Shown: in pieces, positions 16,202 through 23,786 of the stretch
Position numbering within the stretch: the first letter of the stretch is position 1
Layout of the letters: the number at the start of each line of letters is the position of its first letter
From: Xanthomarina sp035306705
GTDB lineage: Bacteria > Bacteroidota > Bacteroidia > Flavobacteriales > Flavobacteriaceae
NCBI RefSeq assembly: GCF_035306705.1
Contig: NZ_DATGNO010000123.1
Location: 1-24,620, forward strand
Direction of reading: 5' to 3'
Length of the DNA stretch: 24,620 nucleotides
Notes under the pieces: model-generated
Database searches by the model: none
Seen by the model: only the letters and a program-made list of their open reading frames with translations
What the model was told of the DNA's origin: nothing
Position numbers and translations under genes: made by a program

Positions 16202-16864
16202 ATGAAAAATACAATTTATTTTGCAATTGTAATCTTTACAATCTTATTAGCAGGCTGTAAAGATAGAGTAGAAAAAAAAGAACCGCTTACAGAAACAGTA
16301 ATTGAAGAAAGTACAGTCAACCAAGTTCCTAGAGAGTCTGACTCATATTTTAGAGATGCATTAGCTTCAATTAATGAAGAAAATAGAGAAGTAGCATCAG
16401 AACAAATTATTAATGGTATAAACGCTTTATTAATAGAAGGTAAAAACGTTTCGGGAGAGTCCAAATTAAGCCTTGATATGGCTATTGACCAATTAAGAAA
16501 CATTGCTGGAAAACTGGCTGATAATTTTGATGTGTCTGAAGAGGGTTTTAAAGAAGCAGTTGCCAATGCAGAAATTAACATTGCCCATGAATATTTGGCT
16601 ACAAATGATGTTTATGTTCTTACGCCTAAAGATAAAGTAACAGAATTACGACTTCACAAAGTGTTTGATCATAATCTAAAAAACCTTGAGGCTGGTACGT
16701 CCAAACTGGATGGAAATGCTAAAAAAGAAGGGGAAAAACTTAAAGCAGAAGGTGAAAAATTAAAAGTAGAATATGAGGCTTGGAAAAAAAGAGCTGAAGA
16801 GCACATAAAAAAAACTGAAGCACATTTTAATGAATATCAACCAGAGTATGTTTACCCTAAGTGA
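16202..16864 (+). CDS. Helical lipoprotein of unknown function
   Basis: The 220-residue product starts with a lipoprotein signal peptide, MKNTIYFAIVIFTILLAGC, with lipobox LLAGC and the modified Cys at residue 19. The mature part is hydrophilic and almost entirely helical. Residues about 50-130 contain SYFRDALASINEENREVASEQIINGINAL and a following IDQLRNIAGKL..AEINIAHEYL. The last 50 residues form a Lys/Glu-rich helix with the near-repeat KKEGEKLKAEGEKLKVEYEAWKKR. A distant likeness to YfdX-type periplasmic proteins is possible but not firm. It is probably anchored in the outer or inner membrane facing the periplasm. Palindrome copy 2 and its -7 element lie just upstream, so it belongs to the same apparent regulon as MgtC-MscS-MprF. 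Confidence 0.75.
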   Translation: MKNTIYFAIVIFTILLAGCKDRVEKKEPLTETVIEESTVNQVPRESDSYFRDALASINEENREVASEQIINGINALLIEGKNVSGESKLSLDMAIDQLRNIAGKLADNFDVSEEGFKEAVANAEINIAHEYLATNDVYVLTPKDKVTELRLHKVFDHNLKNLEAGTSKLDGNAKKEGEKLKAEGEKLKVEYEAWKKRAEEHIKKTEAHFNEYQPEYVYPK

Positions 16865-17144
16865 ATGATTTTTTTTATTCTAGTTGATACATTGTGAATT
16901 TGGTTTTTTTTATGTGTTCTGGAGCAATTTTTGTTTGTGGTTATTTAATGTTTTCTCTTCACTTAATTACGTGGTTTCGTTTTTTTATATGGATGGGATA
17001 GGCTTTTAGTCTATTTTATGTATAGTATAAACCAAGTAGGATAAATGAAGATGATTTTTAAAACATGTTGAGATTAAGTTGTAAACACAATATTCCTATT
17101 TTTTAATGAGGTGTGGATTTAAAAGAAATAAGTTTGTTTTCTTC

Positions 17145-17909
17145 TTATTTAGTTTGAAAACAAACTTGAAGCATTTGGTATAAATCGGGATGCTTTTTTT
17201 TCATGAGTGCAGGTTGTTCAAAAAAGTATTCTGAAGCTACTGCTAAAAATTCCGCTTCGTTAATGCCACCGTAATTTCTAATATCGGATTGGTTTGCGTT
17301 GATGGCTTCCATTTCTTTATGTATAATTTTTAACCAAGGAATTACATAACTTCTTTGTATTAAAGCCTCTGGGACACCATCTATAATTCCATCTAGTTTG
17401 TCAATTAAATGGACAAATTCATGAATTCCCGTATTATGAATATGTGATTTTTCTTCAAAACCTTCATGCAAAGCTTTTCGAGAAAGTATCATTTGATGTT
17501 CAAATTGTCCGTTACCTACCATACCAGCAATTTGGCGTTTTTTATCGGTTTGCGCAAAACCCAAATCCTCATTAAATTGGTCTGGATAGACCAAAACCGT
17601 ACTCAGGTTTTTATAATACCATTCGAGAAAATTAAACACAGGAATTACAGCGCTTGAAGCAATTAAGATTTTATCAAGTTCAGTCAATTCAAAATCTACG
17701 CTTTCTAAATTCACTTCACTTAAAAACATCATCATTCTGTTTTGAAATCGTTTTTGTTCACTAGTAGATAGATTCTTGTAATAATAAACATGTTGTAGGA
17801 GTAAATTATGCCAATTGGCAGGAAAGGGTTTTACTTTCTTTTTTCTGGTAGAAGTAAAAGCATAAATAGCAAAACCAACCAATACTATAAAGGCAATTGT
17901 GAATGCCAT
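17145..17909 (-). CDS. MtfA-like M90 family zinc metallopeptidase
   Basis: This 254-residue protein has an N-terminal membrane helix (residues about 3-20, followed by RKKKVK) and then the M90/MtfA domain. The zinc motif HEFVH is at 163-167, and the conserved downstream segment NEAEFLAVASEYFFEQP (about 217-233) supplies the third ligand region. The fold also shows KRFQNRMMMFL and VLVYPDQF, typical of the family. E. coli MtfA is a soluble peptidase that binds the Mlc repressor. The Bacteroidetes version is membrane-tethered and its substrate is unknown. Its promoter contains palindrome copy 3, read on the minus strand. It converges on the lipoprotein gene, with 280 bases between them and no clear terminator. 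Confidence 0.88.
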   Translation of the reverse strand: MAFTIAFIVLVGFAIYAFTSTRKKKVKPFPANWHNLLLQHVYYYKNLSTSEQKRFQNRMMMFLSEVNLESVDFELTELDKILIASSAVIPVFNFLEWYYKNLSTVLVYPDQFNEDLGFAQTDKKRQIAGMVGNGQFEHQMILSRKALHEGFEEKSHIHNTGIHEFVHLIDKLDGIIDGVPEALIQRSYVIPWLKIIHKEMEAINANQSDIRNYGGINEAEFLAVASEYFFEQPALMKKKHPDLYQMLQVCFQTK

Positions 17910-17931
17910 AAATTGATATTCTTATTTTGCG

Positions 17932-17977
17932 TAAAGGTATTCTAATTTTAAAAAAAGGAACTGCTACTTAGGTAGCA
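17932..17977 (-). promoter_or_regulatory. TGCTAC palindrome copy 3 with -7 element, mtfA-like gene promoter
   Basis: TGCTACTTAGGTAGCA (17962-17977) is the same box in the other orientation. On the minus strand TACCTTTA (17939 to 17932) fits TAnnTTTR and starts 30.5 bp from the dyad centre, one base more than the other copies. The peptidase ATG is at 17909. Confidence 0.65.
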
Positions 17978-18198
17978 ATTCTTTTTGTCATTATAGATTT
18001 TCTTTACAATAAATTAAGACAGTAAAAAGATAGACTATCTGTATTGCGATTTAATCATCGAAAATTAAACCACCAACTATATTACCATGGTTATATGATA
18101 AATATCAATGAAGCAACTCTGGTATATCAAGATGATCTTATTTTTCATTTGTCAACAGAAACATAATAATACCTAAAAATAATTAAATAAATAATACC

Positions 18199-18459
18199 AT
18201 GAGCTTTTTATCGGAAAACGTTATCCCGGGAAACCACGGGAAAATATTTGGAACTGATGCGACAGATTCCCATGATTTAGAGAGAATTAAACATGGGCTA
18301 TTAAAGATTGAAGGCGTAAAAGATGTGCTATTAAACACCACCAATTTTGTTAAGGAATTTACAGTATTTACTTCAAAAACGATTGAAGTTAAAACCATAC
18401 AAGACAAGGTTAAAAGTTTTGGATTTCATGCCATACCAAAAGGGATATTCCCTCTTTAA
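18199..18459 (+). CDS. HMA-like small protein lacking the CxxC metal site
   Basis: The 86-residue protein has the beta-alpha-beta pattern of heavy-metal-associated domains in its second half: LERIKHGLLKIEGVKDVLLNTTNFVKEFTVFTSKTIEVKTIQDKVKSFGFHAIPKG. The IEGVKDV turn, a second strand and the final KVKSFGFHA helix-strand are typical. The GMTCxxC metal loop is missing and the protein has no Cys at all. It is therefore unlikely to bind copper in the usual way and may bind another ligand or a protein partner. There is no signal peptide. No TGCTAC box with a fitting -7 element precedes it; the nearest box, copy 3, points away. Confidence 0.65.
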   Translation: MSFLSENVIPGNHGKIFGTDATDSHDLERIKHGLLKIEGVKDVLLNTTNFVKEFTVFTSKTIEVKTIQDKVKSFGFHAIPKGIFPL

Positions 18460-18591
18460 AAGTGAGATAGAGAAAAATCGTGTACTTATATCAAGCTTTT
18501 AAAAAGTATTTCACTAACTAATTAGATAAATAATAAAAGTAGCAAAACAATATAAATGGCATTTTTACTTTTACACTCTAAATTTTTTAAA

Positions 18592-18966
18592 ATGAAAGGA
18601 ATAAGGGACGTCGCAGCATTGTTTACAGTCCTCAGTCTTTTTATGGGATGTTCCTACCCATATACTTATGATGATAATGGTTCAACTATTGAATTGAGGA
18701 AGGCCGATCCTTTCCAGGTTTTATTGGAAGGTGATAACAGCCCTAATTTCAACTGGAAGTTAGCATCACTGCCAGCATCTATTGAGTTACTAAAAACCGA
18801 TAAGGTTCAGTATAAAGGCAGGGTAACAGACTATATATTCAGCTTTAAAACAGTTGCTAATGGAAATAATGTTGTTGAGTTAATTTACACAGATGGAACT
18901 GAGACCAAAAAAACATTTAAAATAACTGTAATTGTAGACATAGATGAGGTAATTAATTCAGAGTAA
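18592..18966 (+). CDS. Small lipoprotein with possible chagasin/I42-like fold
   Basis: With the ATG at 18592 the product has 124 residues and a compact lipoprotein signal, MKGIRDVAALFTVLSLFMGC. An in-frame ATG at 18556 would add twelve residues (MAFLLLHSKFFK) and give an unusually long signal. The mature part is beta-rich. FQVLLEGDNSPNFNWKLASLP resembles the first loop of I42 (chagasin-like) protease inhibitors, where LxGNPTTGYxW occurs. YIFSFKTVANGNNVVELIYTDGTETKKTFKITV resembles the later FxF and strand pair. The RPW-type loop is not evident, so inhibitor activity is uncertain. It stands alone between the HMA-like gene and the beta-barrel operon. Confidence 0.6.
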   Translation: MKGIRDVAALFTVLSLFMGCSYPYTYDDNGSTIELRKADPFQVLLEGDNSPNFNWKLASLPASIELLKTDKVQYKGRVTDYIFSFKTVANGNNVVELIYTDGTETKKTFKITVIVDIDEVINSE

Positions 18967-19088
18967 AAAACTTAAAAACTACCATTTCAATACTCGTTTA
19001 GTTCTATTAATTATGAATTTTAATTTCAAAATGATCTAGATTGAAGTTATTATCTGGAATAATGGTTTTTTCGGTTCAATTTTATTAG

Positions 19089-19133
19089 TGCTACTTAGGT
19101 AGCACTGTTTGTTTTAAAGCTAGTGTACATTTA
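19089..19133 (+). promoter_or_regulatory. TGCTAC palindrome copy 4 with -7 element, beta-barrel operon promoter
   Basis: TGCTACTTAGGTAGCA (19089-19104), flanked by G and C that extend the pairing to 18 bp. TACATTTA (19126-19133) starts 29.5 bp from the dyad centre. This promoter implies that translation of the beta-barrel gene starts at the ATG at 19165, not at an earlier GTG. Confidence 0.7.
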
Positions 19134-19164
19134 TAAACAGCAAAATTTTAAATACAAAATAAAC

Positions 19165-20088
19165 ATGAAAACAAAATTAAGTATGATGCTTGTTACTATG
19201 GTAGTGATAGGTTTAAATATGCAAGCACAAGATAATGATGTACAACATTCTAAAGGATTTTATCTAAGAGCTGGTGGTGGTTTTATTGCACAATCTGGTA
19301 AAACTGAATTTAATAATGCAGATCCTAATGGTATTACGATGATTCAACAATCAACTGAGATTAGCACTGATGGATCAACAATTCATGTAAAAGCATTAAA
19401 CGGAACATTGGGTGGTGGTTTTAAATTTAATGTTACAAGCGGTTATATGTTTAACAATTATATTGGCGCAGAATTAGGTGTTAATTACTTTTATGGGAGT
19501 AAGGAAACGATAGGGAAGTTTACTAGTCCACAATTAATTTCAGAAGAAAAAGCTTACATACGTGGCGTCGATTTAATGCCAGCAGTCTATTTAACACCAA
19601 ATTTTAAAAAACTTAATCCGTATGCTAGAATTGGATTAGTTATGACTGGTGCTGGAAAATTAACTATAGATACTAATGTTACTCAAATTGATGGTGGTGG
19701 GCAAGGTACTGATATTGTAGTAAATGCAAAAACTGAAGTGAAATCAAAATTCAGTACTGGGTTTGGTGCAGCAGCAGGTTTAACCTATCCAATTGGTGAT
19801 AAATTAAGTCTTTTTGGGGAATTTGAATTTAGAAATTTTAGCATTAAAAGCAAATCTGCTTCCATAAAAGAATACGAAACTAGAGCTGTAACTGGTGGAC
19901 AATCGCAATTAGTACCAGGACAACAATTAACAGATTTACCGGTTTCAGAAAAGGAATTTATTTTCACGGATGATTACAATCTAAGTGCTACAAGTCCAGT
20001 GCCAGAAAATGAACCAAGAAAAATTCCAACACAATTTATAAATACAAGTGGAGCAGGAATTAATATTGGTGTTAAATATTCATTTTAA
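19165..20088 (+). CDS. Outer-membrane beta-barrel protein
   Basis: The 307-residue product has a Sec signal peptide (MKTKLSMMLVTMVVIGLNMQAQ) followed by alternating hydrophobic and polar strands. Examples are KGFYLRAGGGFIAQSG, GGGFKFNVTSGYMFNNYIGAELGVNYFYG, NPYARIGLVMTGAGKL, KFSTGFGAAAGLTYPIGDKLSLFGEFEFRNF and, at the end, GAGINIGVKYSF. The C-terminal Phe is the usual BAM signal. This is the pattern of small OmpA/OmpW-type barrels; no peptidoglycan-binding domain follows. A long loop (about residues 230-285) is rich in Pro, Gln and Glu. The substrate or role is unknown. The gene is the first of three closely spaced genes under palindrome copy 4. A frame running back to a GTG at 19123 is rejected because it would include the -7 element. 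Confidence 0.85.
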   Translation: MKTKLSMMLVTMVVIGLNMQAQDNDVQHSKGFYLRAGGGFIAQSGKTEFNNADPNGITMIQQSTEISTDGSTIHVKALNGTLGGGFKFNVTSGYMFNNYIGAELGVNYFYGSKETIGKFTSPQLISEEKAYIRGVDLMPAVYLTPNFKKLNPYARIGLVMTGAGKLTIDTNVTQIDGGGQGTDIVVNAKTEVKSKFSTGFGAAAGLTYPIGDKLSLFGEFEFRNFSIKSKSASIKEYETRAVTGGQSQLVPGQQLTDLPVSEKEFIFTDDYNLSATSPVPENEPRKIPTQFINTSGAGINIGVKYSF

Positions 20089-20092
20089 ATTT

Positions 20093-20527
20093 ATGGAAAC
20101 TAAGAATGTGTTTATTATTCTATTCCTATTTGGCATTAGTTTATCTCATGCACAATCAATTTTTGGTAAATGGACAACCATTGATGACCATACAGGTAAA
20201 GAAAAGTCGGTAGTAGAAATTTATGAAAACAATGGAATGGTATATGGTAGAATTGTTCAAATTTTAGACAAAGCAAAAGAAAATAAGCTATGTGATAAAT
20301 GTGAAGGTGCAAATAAAGGCCAACCAGTAAAAGGAATGGTTATATTACAAGGTCTTGAAAAAGATGGTGATACTTGGGAAGATGGTTCAATTTTAGATCC
20401 AGAAACCGGCAAAATCTATAAATGTCACATCACTTTAGATAACCCAAATAAATTAAAAGTAAGAGGCTATATAGGGTTTTCCCTTATAGGCAGAACACAA
20501 TATTGGAACAGGGTGAAATTAAATTAG
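20093..20527 (+). CDS. DUF2147 family secreted protein
   Basis: The 144-residue product starts with a signal peptide (METKNVFIILFLFGISLSHAQ) and continues with the DUF2147 pattern: SIFGKWTTIDDHTGKEKSVVEIYENNGMVYGRIVQI, then CDKCEGANKGQPVKGMVILQGL, DGSILDPETGKIYKCHITL and KVRGYIGFSLIGRTQYWNRV. This lipocalin-like family is common in Bacteroidetes and Proteobacteria and is periplasmic or secreted. Its ligand is not established. The CDKC pair could form a disulfide or bind metal. The ATG at 20093 is chosen because it gives a clean signal peptide and begins four bases after the beta-barrel stop; a longer open frame from 20048 overlaps that gene. Confidence 0.9.
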   Translation: METKNVFIILFLFGISLSHAQSIFGKWTTIDDHTGKEKSVVEIYENNGMVYGRIVQILDKAKENKLCDKCEGANKGQPVKGMVILQGLEKDGDTWEDGSILDPETGKIYKCHITLDNPNKLKVRGYIGFSLIGRTQYWNRVKLN

Positions 20528-20532
20528 AAATC

Positions 20533-20967
20533 ATGAATGACAATGCAATTAAATTAATGGAAGACAATCTTAAAGCTATGTATGACCATACGGATAAATG
20601 GATTGAGGATGTTGTCTTTTACCAAGAAGAATTAGTTTTTTTTAATAGTCTGATATCAGATCGCATAAATAACACGACAACCGAAGATTTAAACCACAAA
20701 GAAGTCTATAGAAATATAGAAGCTTTACTGTATAAATTATCTGAAGATGTAATCAAGCAGATCAAACTACATAAAAAAGAATTAGCAACATTGATTGACA
20801 CTCATAACTTAACCGATAATCATGAAGAGAGTAAATTGCATTTTCAACTTTTAGAAAAAATGGACCGAATTAAACATGGCATTAAAAAATTAAAAAAAGC
20901 GTTATTTAGTTTTATGAAAGACCATCCCTTTGAATTTGATTTGGACTCATTAATTAATGACATTTAG
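20533..20967 (+). CDS. Helical cytoplasmic protein of unknown function
   Basis: The 144-residue product (MNDNAIKLMEDNLKAMYDHTDKW...) has no signal peptide and no membrane segment. It is highly charged and predicted all-helical, likely a three- or four-helix bundle or coiled coil: DKWIEDVVFYQEELVFFNSLISDRI, then HKEVYRNIEALLYKLSEDVIKQIKLHKKELATL, then LHFQLLEKMDRIKHGIKKLKKALFSFM. His and Glu residues are spread along the helices, but no hemerythrin or ferritin ligand pattern is clear. I do not recognise a family. It starts five bases after the DUF2147 stop and so belongs to the operon under palindrome copy 4. Confidence 0.7.
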   Translation: MNDNAIKLMEDNLKAMYDHTDKWIEDVVFYQEELVFFNSLISDRINNTTTEDLNHKEVYRNIEALLYKLSEDVIKQIKLHKKELATLIDTHNLTDNHEESKLHFQLLEKMDRIKHGIKKLKKALFSFMKDHPFEFDLDSLINDI

Positions 20968-21269
20968 CCAGAAGCTAAAACATAAATACTAAAAACAACT
21001 AAATGAATAATTAGTATAAGGAAAACTCACTTACACAGGAAAGCAATACATGTTGGTAGCTAGTAATGCTATTTGGCCCAGGTTTTATAGACTTCAGTTT
21101 ATAGTCTTGGTATATATTAAATAGGAGTTTACATTAAATGTATGTAAGAGTTTCTACATTATCATTTACAACTCCAATATTATAACTTCAGATTTTTACT
21201 TGTGCATTTACAATAAAATCAAAATAATACAACTGATAAAGTGTAAAGTATTTGCATGATCATTTCGTT
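20968..21269. other. Non-coding stretch between convergent genes
   Basis: This 302-base AT-rich stretch separates the helical-protein gene from the convergent HdeD-like gene. I see no ORF of note, no strong hairpin with a T run, and no palindrome of the TGCTAC type; a GTAGC half-site near 21057 has no partner. Confidence 0.5.
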
Positions 21270-21827
21270 TTAATGGAACTTATATTGATACAAACATCGT
21301 CCAAAAGTTATTCTAAAAATTCCAATTAAAATAAAAGCCATGCTTGTAGCATAAACAATAGTGTGAGTGCCAAACTCTGGTATTACTAAAATAAGAACAC
21401 CCATTGAAATTATTAAAATGCCAAAGAAAAGCAAAACAAACCATCTTGAAAATGAACCTTTACGTACTTCCAAACTTAAAATAATGTAGAGTATACCTCT
21501 AAGAACTATCCAAGCACCTAATAGAATAGGCAATAGCTTCATTGTCAATTCAAGATTCGCTAATAAAATAACGCCTACAATTGTATCTGCCAAACCACCA
21601 AATAAATACCATTTCCAATTTAGAGAATAGTTTTTGTTTTTAATGGCTCGTGTTATTTCAAATGCACCAGTAATTAATATTGCTATAGCAAAGAATACGC
21701 TTAATTCTGGATAGCTTTCTTTTGGTACCAAAGCAATCCAAATACCAAATGCAATAAAGACAATTCCCAATGCTATTTGTAGCCACCATAAATTGGTATA
21801 TACTTTGGTTAATAAACTTGTGCTCAT
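21270..21827 (-). CDS. HdeD-like (DUF308) membrane protein
   Basis: This 185-residue integral membrane protein has six hydrophobic segments arranged as three helix pairs, the layout of HdeD/DUF308 proteins. Typical pieces are LQIALGIVFIAFGIWIALVPKES, FFAIAILITGAFEITRAIKNKN, WKWYLFGGLADTIVGVILL, LPILLGAWIVLRGILYIILSLEVRK, WFVLLFFGILIISMGVLIL and TSMAFILIGIFRITFG. HdeD supports acid resistance in E. coli; in Bacteroidetes the role is unproven. Its promoter contains palindrome copy 5 and a perfect TACTTTTG -7 element. With MgtC, MscS and MprF under the same box, this supports an envelope or acid stress response. Confidence 0.88.
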   Translation of the reverse strand: MSTSLLTKVYTNLWWLQIALGIVFIAFGIWIALVPKESYPELSVFFAIAILITGAFEITRAIKNKNYSLNWKWYLFGGLADTIVGVILLANLELTMKLLPILLGAWIVLRGILYIILSLEVRKGSFSRWFVLLFFGILIISMGVLILVIPEFGTHTIVYATSMAFILIGIFRITFGRCLYQYKFH

Positions 21828-21951
21828 GTTAAAAGTATTAATTAATCCTTCAACTCATTAAATTTTAATCGGTGTTTTGTTGGTGTAACTATTATCTTGA
21901 GGATATTTTTTAATTGGCAATTTTTAGATTTATAATGCTGTTATCGTACTT

Positions 21952-22025
21952 CAAAAGTAATGGCATTGTTCGATACTAACTGCTACCTAGGTAGCAGTTA
22001 TCTATTTCCAATTGAAGTAATATTG
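21952..22025. promoter_or_regulatory. TGCTAC palindrome copy 5 in a divergent control region
   Basis: The core TGCTACCTAGGTAGCA (21981-21996) is a perfect palindrome, and pairing extends to 24 bases (21977-22000) with the half TAACTGCTACCT. On the minus strand TACTTTTG (21959 to 21952) starts 29.5 bp from the centre and serves the HdeD-like gene. On the plus strand TAATATTG (22018-22025, one mismatch to TAnnTTTG) lies at exactly the same distance and may serve the small gene at 22105. Confidence 0.7.
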
Positions 22026-22104
22026 AAGTAAATTGAACTAAAAAATTTATCTGAAGGAATACAGTCAAAAAAACAATAGAAATTAACAAATACTATAATT
22101 TAAT

Positions 22105-22368
22105 ATGTGTTGGTGGTGGTATCATGAGCGACACTATAGGCTTATTATCAAAATTCTAAAACCAGACTTAAAAGCACTTATTTTGGAACGATTGGATGAT
22201 GTAACTCAAGAAAGTTCTGCTACATGGAACAATGCAGATGCAGGTCATTCGGCACTTTGCGAAATAAATTACACATCACAAAATGAAGATAGCTCTGTTG
22301 ATATTCATAAGGTCATAGACCTTTGTACACAATTAGAAACGACTCTTAAACTTTCCTATGCTTTTTAA
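22105..22368 (+). CDS. Small protein of unknown function
   Basis: The open frame encodes 87 residues: an odd N-terminus rich in Trp, His and Arg (MCWWWYHERHYRL), then a normal-looking soluble stretch (KPDLKALILERLDDVTQESSATW, later VIDLCTQLETTLKLSYAF). I recognise no family. A second ATG at 22124 in another frame reads MSDTIGLLSK and then stops. Joined to the main frame by a one-base shift it would read MSDTIGLLSKILKPDLKALI, which looks more natural. The gene may therefore carry a frameshift in its first codons, or use another start. It is divergent from the HdeD-like gene and lies behind palindrome copy 5. Confidence 0.45.
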   Translation: MCWWWYHERHYRLIIKILKPDLKALILERLDDVTQESSATWNNADAGHSALCEINYTSQNEDSSVDIHKVIDLCTQLETTLKLSYAF

Positions 22369-22657
22369 GTTTGAAAAGCGTATTATAAGCACTATCAATT
22401 TTCAGAAACTTTTATTGAACAGAGTTTTATGTTTGTTGATTTCCGCAGGAGCGTTGCATTTGGATTTTAATCAATTAAAGATCCGGAAATGACAAGTGCT
22501 AAGTTTGTAGTATGATGGCTCTTGTATATTTTTTATGACCAATAAGATGAATTAAGTATAGTTTTTCCCTAATCATTTTAGTATTTACAACAATTAGCAC
22601 TTTAGCTATCTTTATAATTTGGATTAAAATAAAATTAATACAATTAAGCAATTAACA

Positions 22658-23368
22658 ATGGAAACATTTAAGAGCATCATATCCAAAACCGAATTTCCAA
22701 AATCTGAAATGATTTTAGGAAAGACCATTCGTGCCTCAGTATTTAATGTTATTAAAAGTGAGCATCCCAAATTTACAAAACACAGTGCCATTTCTATTTC
22801 TGAATTAAATCATTATAGGCAAAAGTATCTGGAAACCTATCTGCTAAATGAAGCTGGAGAACTTTCTATTCTAGAAGAAGATGTGTTAAATAGTATTGAA
22901 AAACAAGAACTCATTTCAGCTGATACACTTTCTGAAAAAGATCAAATTGCAGGCAGTTATGGGCAGCGATTAGCGGATAAAGTAGCTTCCTTTGGTGGAA
23001 GCTGGAAATTTATTATTCTCTTTTCAATAATTATTTTTATATGGATTTCTTCAAATATTATAATCCTTGCGGATAAAGGGTTTGACCCATATCCCTTTAT
23101 CTTACTTAACCTTATTCTTTCCTGTTTAGCGGCTTTACAAGCACCTATAATTATGATGAGCCAAAACCGCCAAGAGGAAAAAGACCGAAAGCGCGCTAAA
23201 CTCGATTACATGGTTAATCTGAAGGCAGAACTTGAAATACGGACATTACATGAAAAACTGGACCATCTGATAATACATCAGCAACAGGATTTATTGAACA
23301 TTCAGCAATTACAAGTAGAAATGATGGAAGACATTATGAGACAAATTAGTGCGAAAAAAAATGAGTAA
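22658..23368 (+). CDS. DUF1003 domain membrane protein
   Basis: The 236-residue product has an N-terminal soluble half (residues 1-100) and a DUF1003 domain (about 103-215). The core is GQRLADKVASFGGSWKFIILFSIIIFIWISSN, then GFDPYPFILLNLILSCLAALQAPIIMMSQNRQEEKDRKRAKLDY, with two membrane helices and the conserved PF-LLN and QAP-IMMSQNRQ motifs. A charged helix (LKAELEIRTLHEKLDHLI) ends the domain and the protein. DUF1003 proteins resemble the membrane part of CorA-like proteins, but transport is not shown. TATCTTTA at 22607-22614 is a possible -7 element with a weak TTTA at -33. No TGCTAC box is present. The 289 bases before it hold no recognisable gene. Confidence 0.88.
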   Translation: METFKSIISKTEFPKSEMILGKTIRASVFNVIKSEHPKFTKHSAISISELNHYRQKYLETYLLNEAGELSILEEDVLNSIEKQELISADTLSEKDQIAGSYGQRLADKVASFGGSWKFIILFSIIIFIWISSNIIILADKGFDPYPFILLNLILSCLAALQAPIIMMSQNRQEEKDRKRAKLDYMVNLKAELEIRTLHEKLDHLIIHQQQDLLNIQQLQVEMMEDIMRQISAKKNE

Positions 23369-23437
23369 AGTAGGAAGCGTACTTTCTGTCGATGACGCCA
23401 GTAGTTCTGCGCATATTGTAAACATTTACAATATTAA

Positions 23438-23706
23438 CCAAAAGAAGCAAGTCCATTATTCAAAAGGATTCATAATACAAAAAAGAGACAACCAATTATT
23501 ATTAAAAAGGAATTAGAATCATATTGGTTAAATAAGAATTTGAATGAAATGGATATTTCTAAAATGATAAATGGGTAATATCCCGATGAAGAACTAAAAG
23601 CTTGTACGGTTAGTACGGATGTTTTTGTCCCAAAAGTAATTCAGATAAGCCTTCAATATTAAATAAAGTGGGGTATGAGGGTGTAAATCTGAATGAATTA
23701 ATATAA
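23438..23706 (+). pseudogene. Remnant of an SRAP (YedK/HMCES-type) protein gene
   Basis: One frame from 23438 reads PKEASPLFKRIHNTKKRQP, then IIIKKELESYWLNKNLNEMD and ISKMING, then a stop at 23576-23578. The same frame continues with YPDEELKACTVSTDV. A frameshift near 23630 leads to PKSNSDKPSILNKVGYEGVN and a final LNELI before TAA. This order matches the C-terminal half of SOS-response-associated peptidases (IHN..K.RMP.IL, WL, then the YP..ELKAYPVS segment). These proteins protect abasic sites in single-stranded DNA by covalent linkage through an N-terminal Cys. That N-terminal half is missing, so the copy is dead. A 51-codon ORF in another frame (23361-23516) overlaps it and is probably chance. 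Confidence 0.7.
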
Positions 23707-23752
23707 CAATTGACCTAAGACTACTGTCAACTAAGCTATCAACTCAAAAAAT

Positions 23753-23786
23753 AAACCCCTGTAAATCAAATGTTTACAGGGGTTTT
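23753..23786 (+). terminator. Hairpin terminator
   Basis: AAACCCCTGTAAA pairs with TTTACAGGGGTTT around a seven-base loop (TCAAATG), giving a 13-bp stem with a GC-rich core and a short T run. It lies after the SRAP remnant and can work in both directions, since the left arm begins with an A run. Confidence 0.7.

Noticed and set aside
16216..16581. 121-codon minus-strand ORF opposite the lipoprotein gene
   Set aside because: Shadow of the lipoprotein gene, which has a signal peptide, lipobox and promoter.
18095..18166. 23-codon ORF (MININ...STET) upstream of the HMA-like gene
   Set aside because: Too short, no recognisable similarity and no clear promoter or ribosome site.
21054..21072. GTAGC and GCTA half-sites between the helical-protein and HdeD-like genes
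   Set aside because: The halves do not form the palindrome and no -7 element lies at the right distance.
11154..21996. TGCTAC palindromes as a CRISPR array, REP elements or transposon ends
   Set aside because: Copies are kilobases apart, have no shared flanks or target duplications, and each sits at a fixed distance from a -7 element before a gene, which fits operators better.
22369..22657. Possible decayed gene before the DUF1003 gene
   Set aside because: No frame gave a stretch resembling a known family.
23361..23516. 51-codon ORF starting MSKVGSVLSVDD and overlapping the DUF1003 stop
   Set aside because: It overlaps the SRAP remnant in another frame; that frame shows family-level similarity and this one does not.
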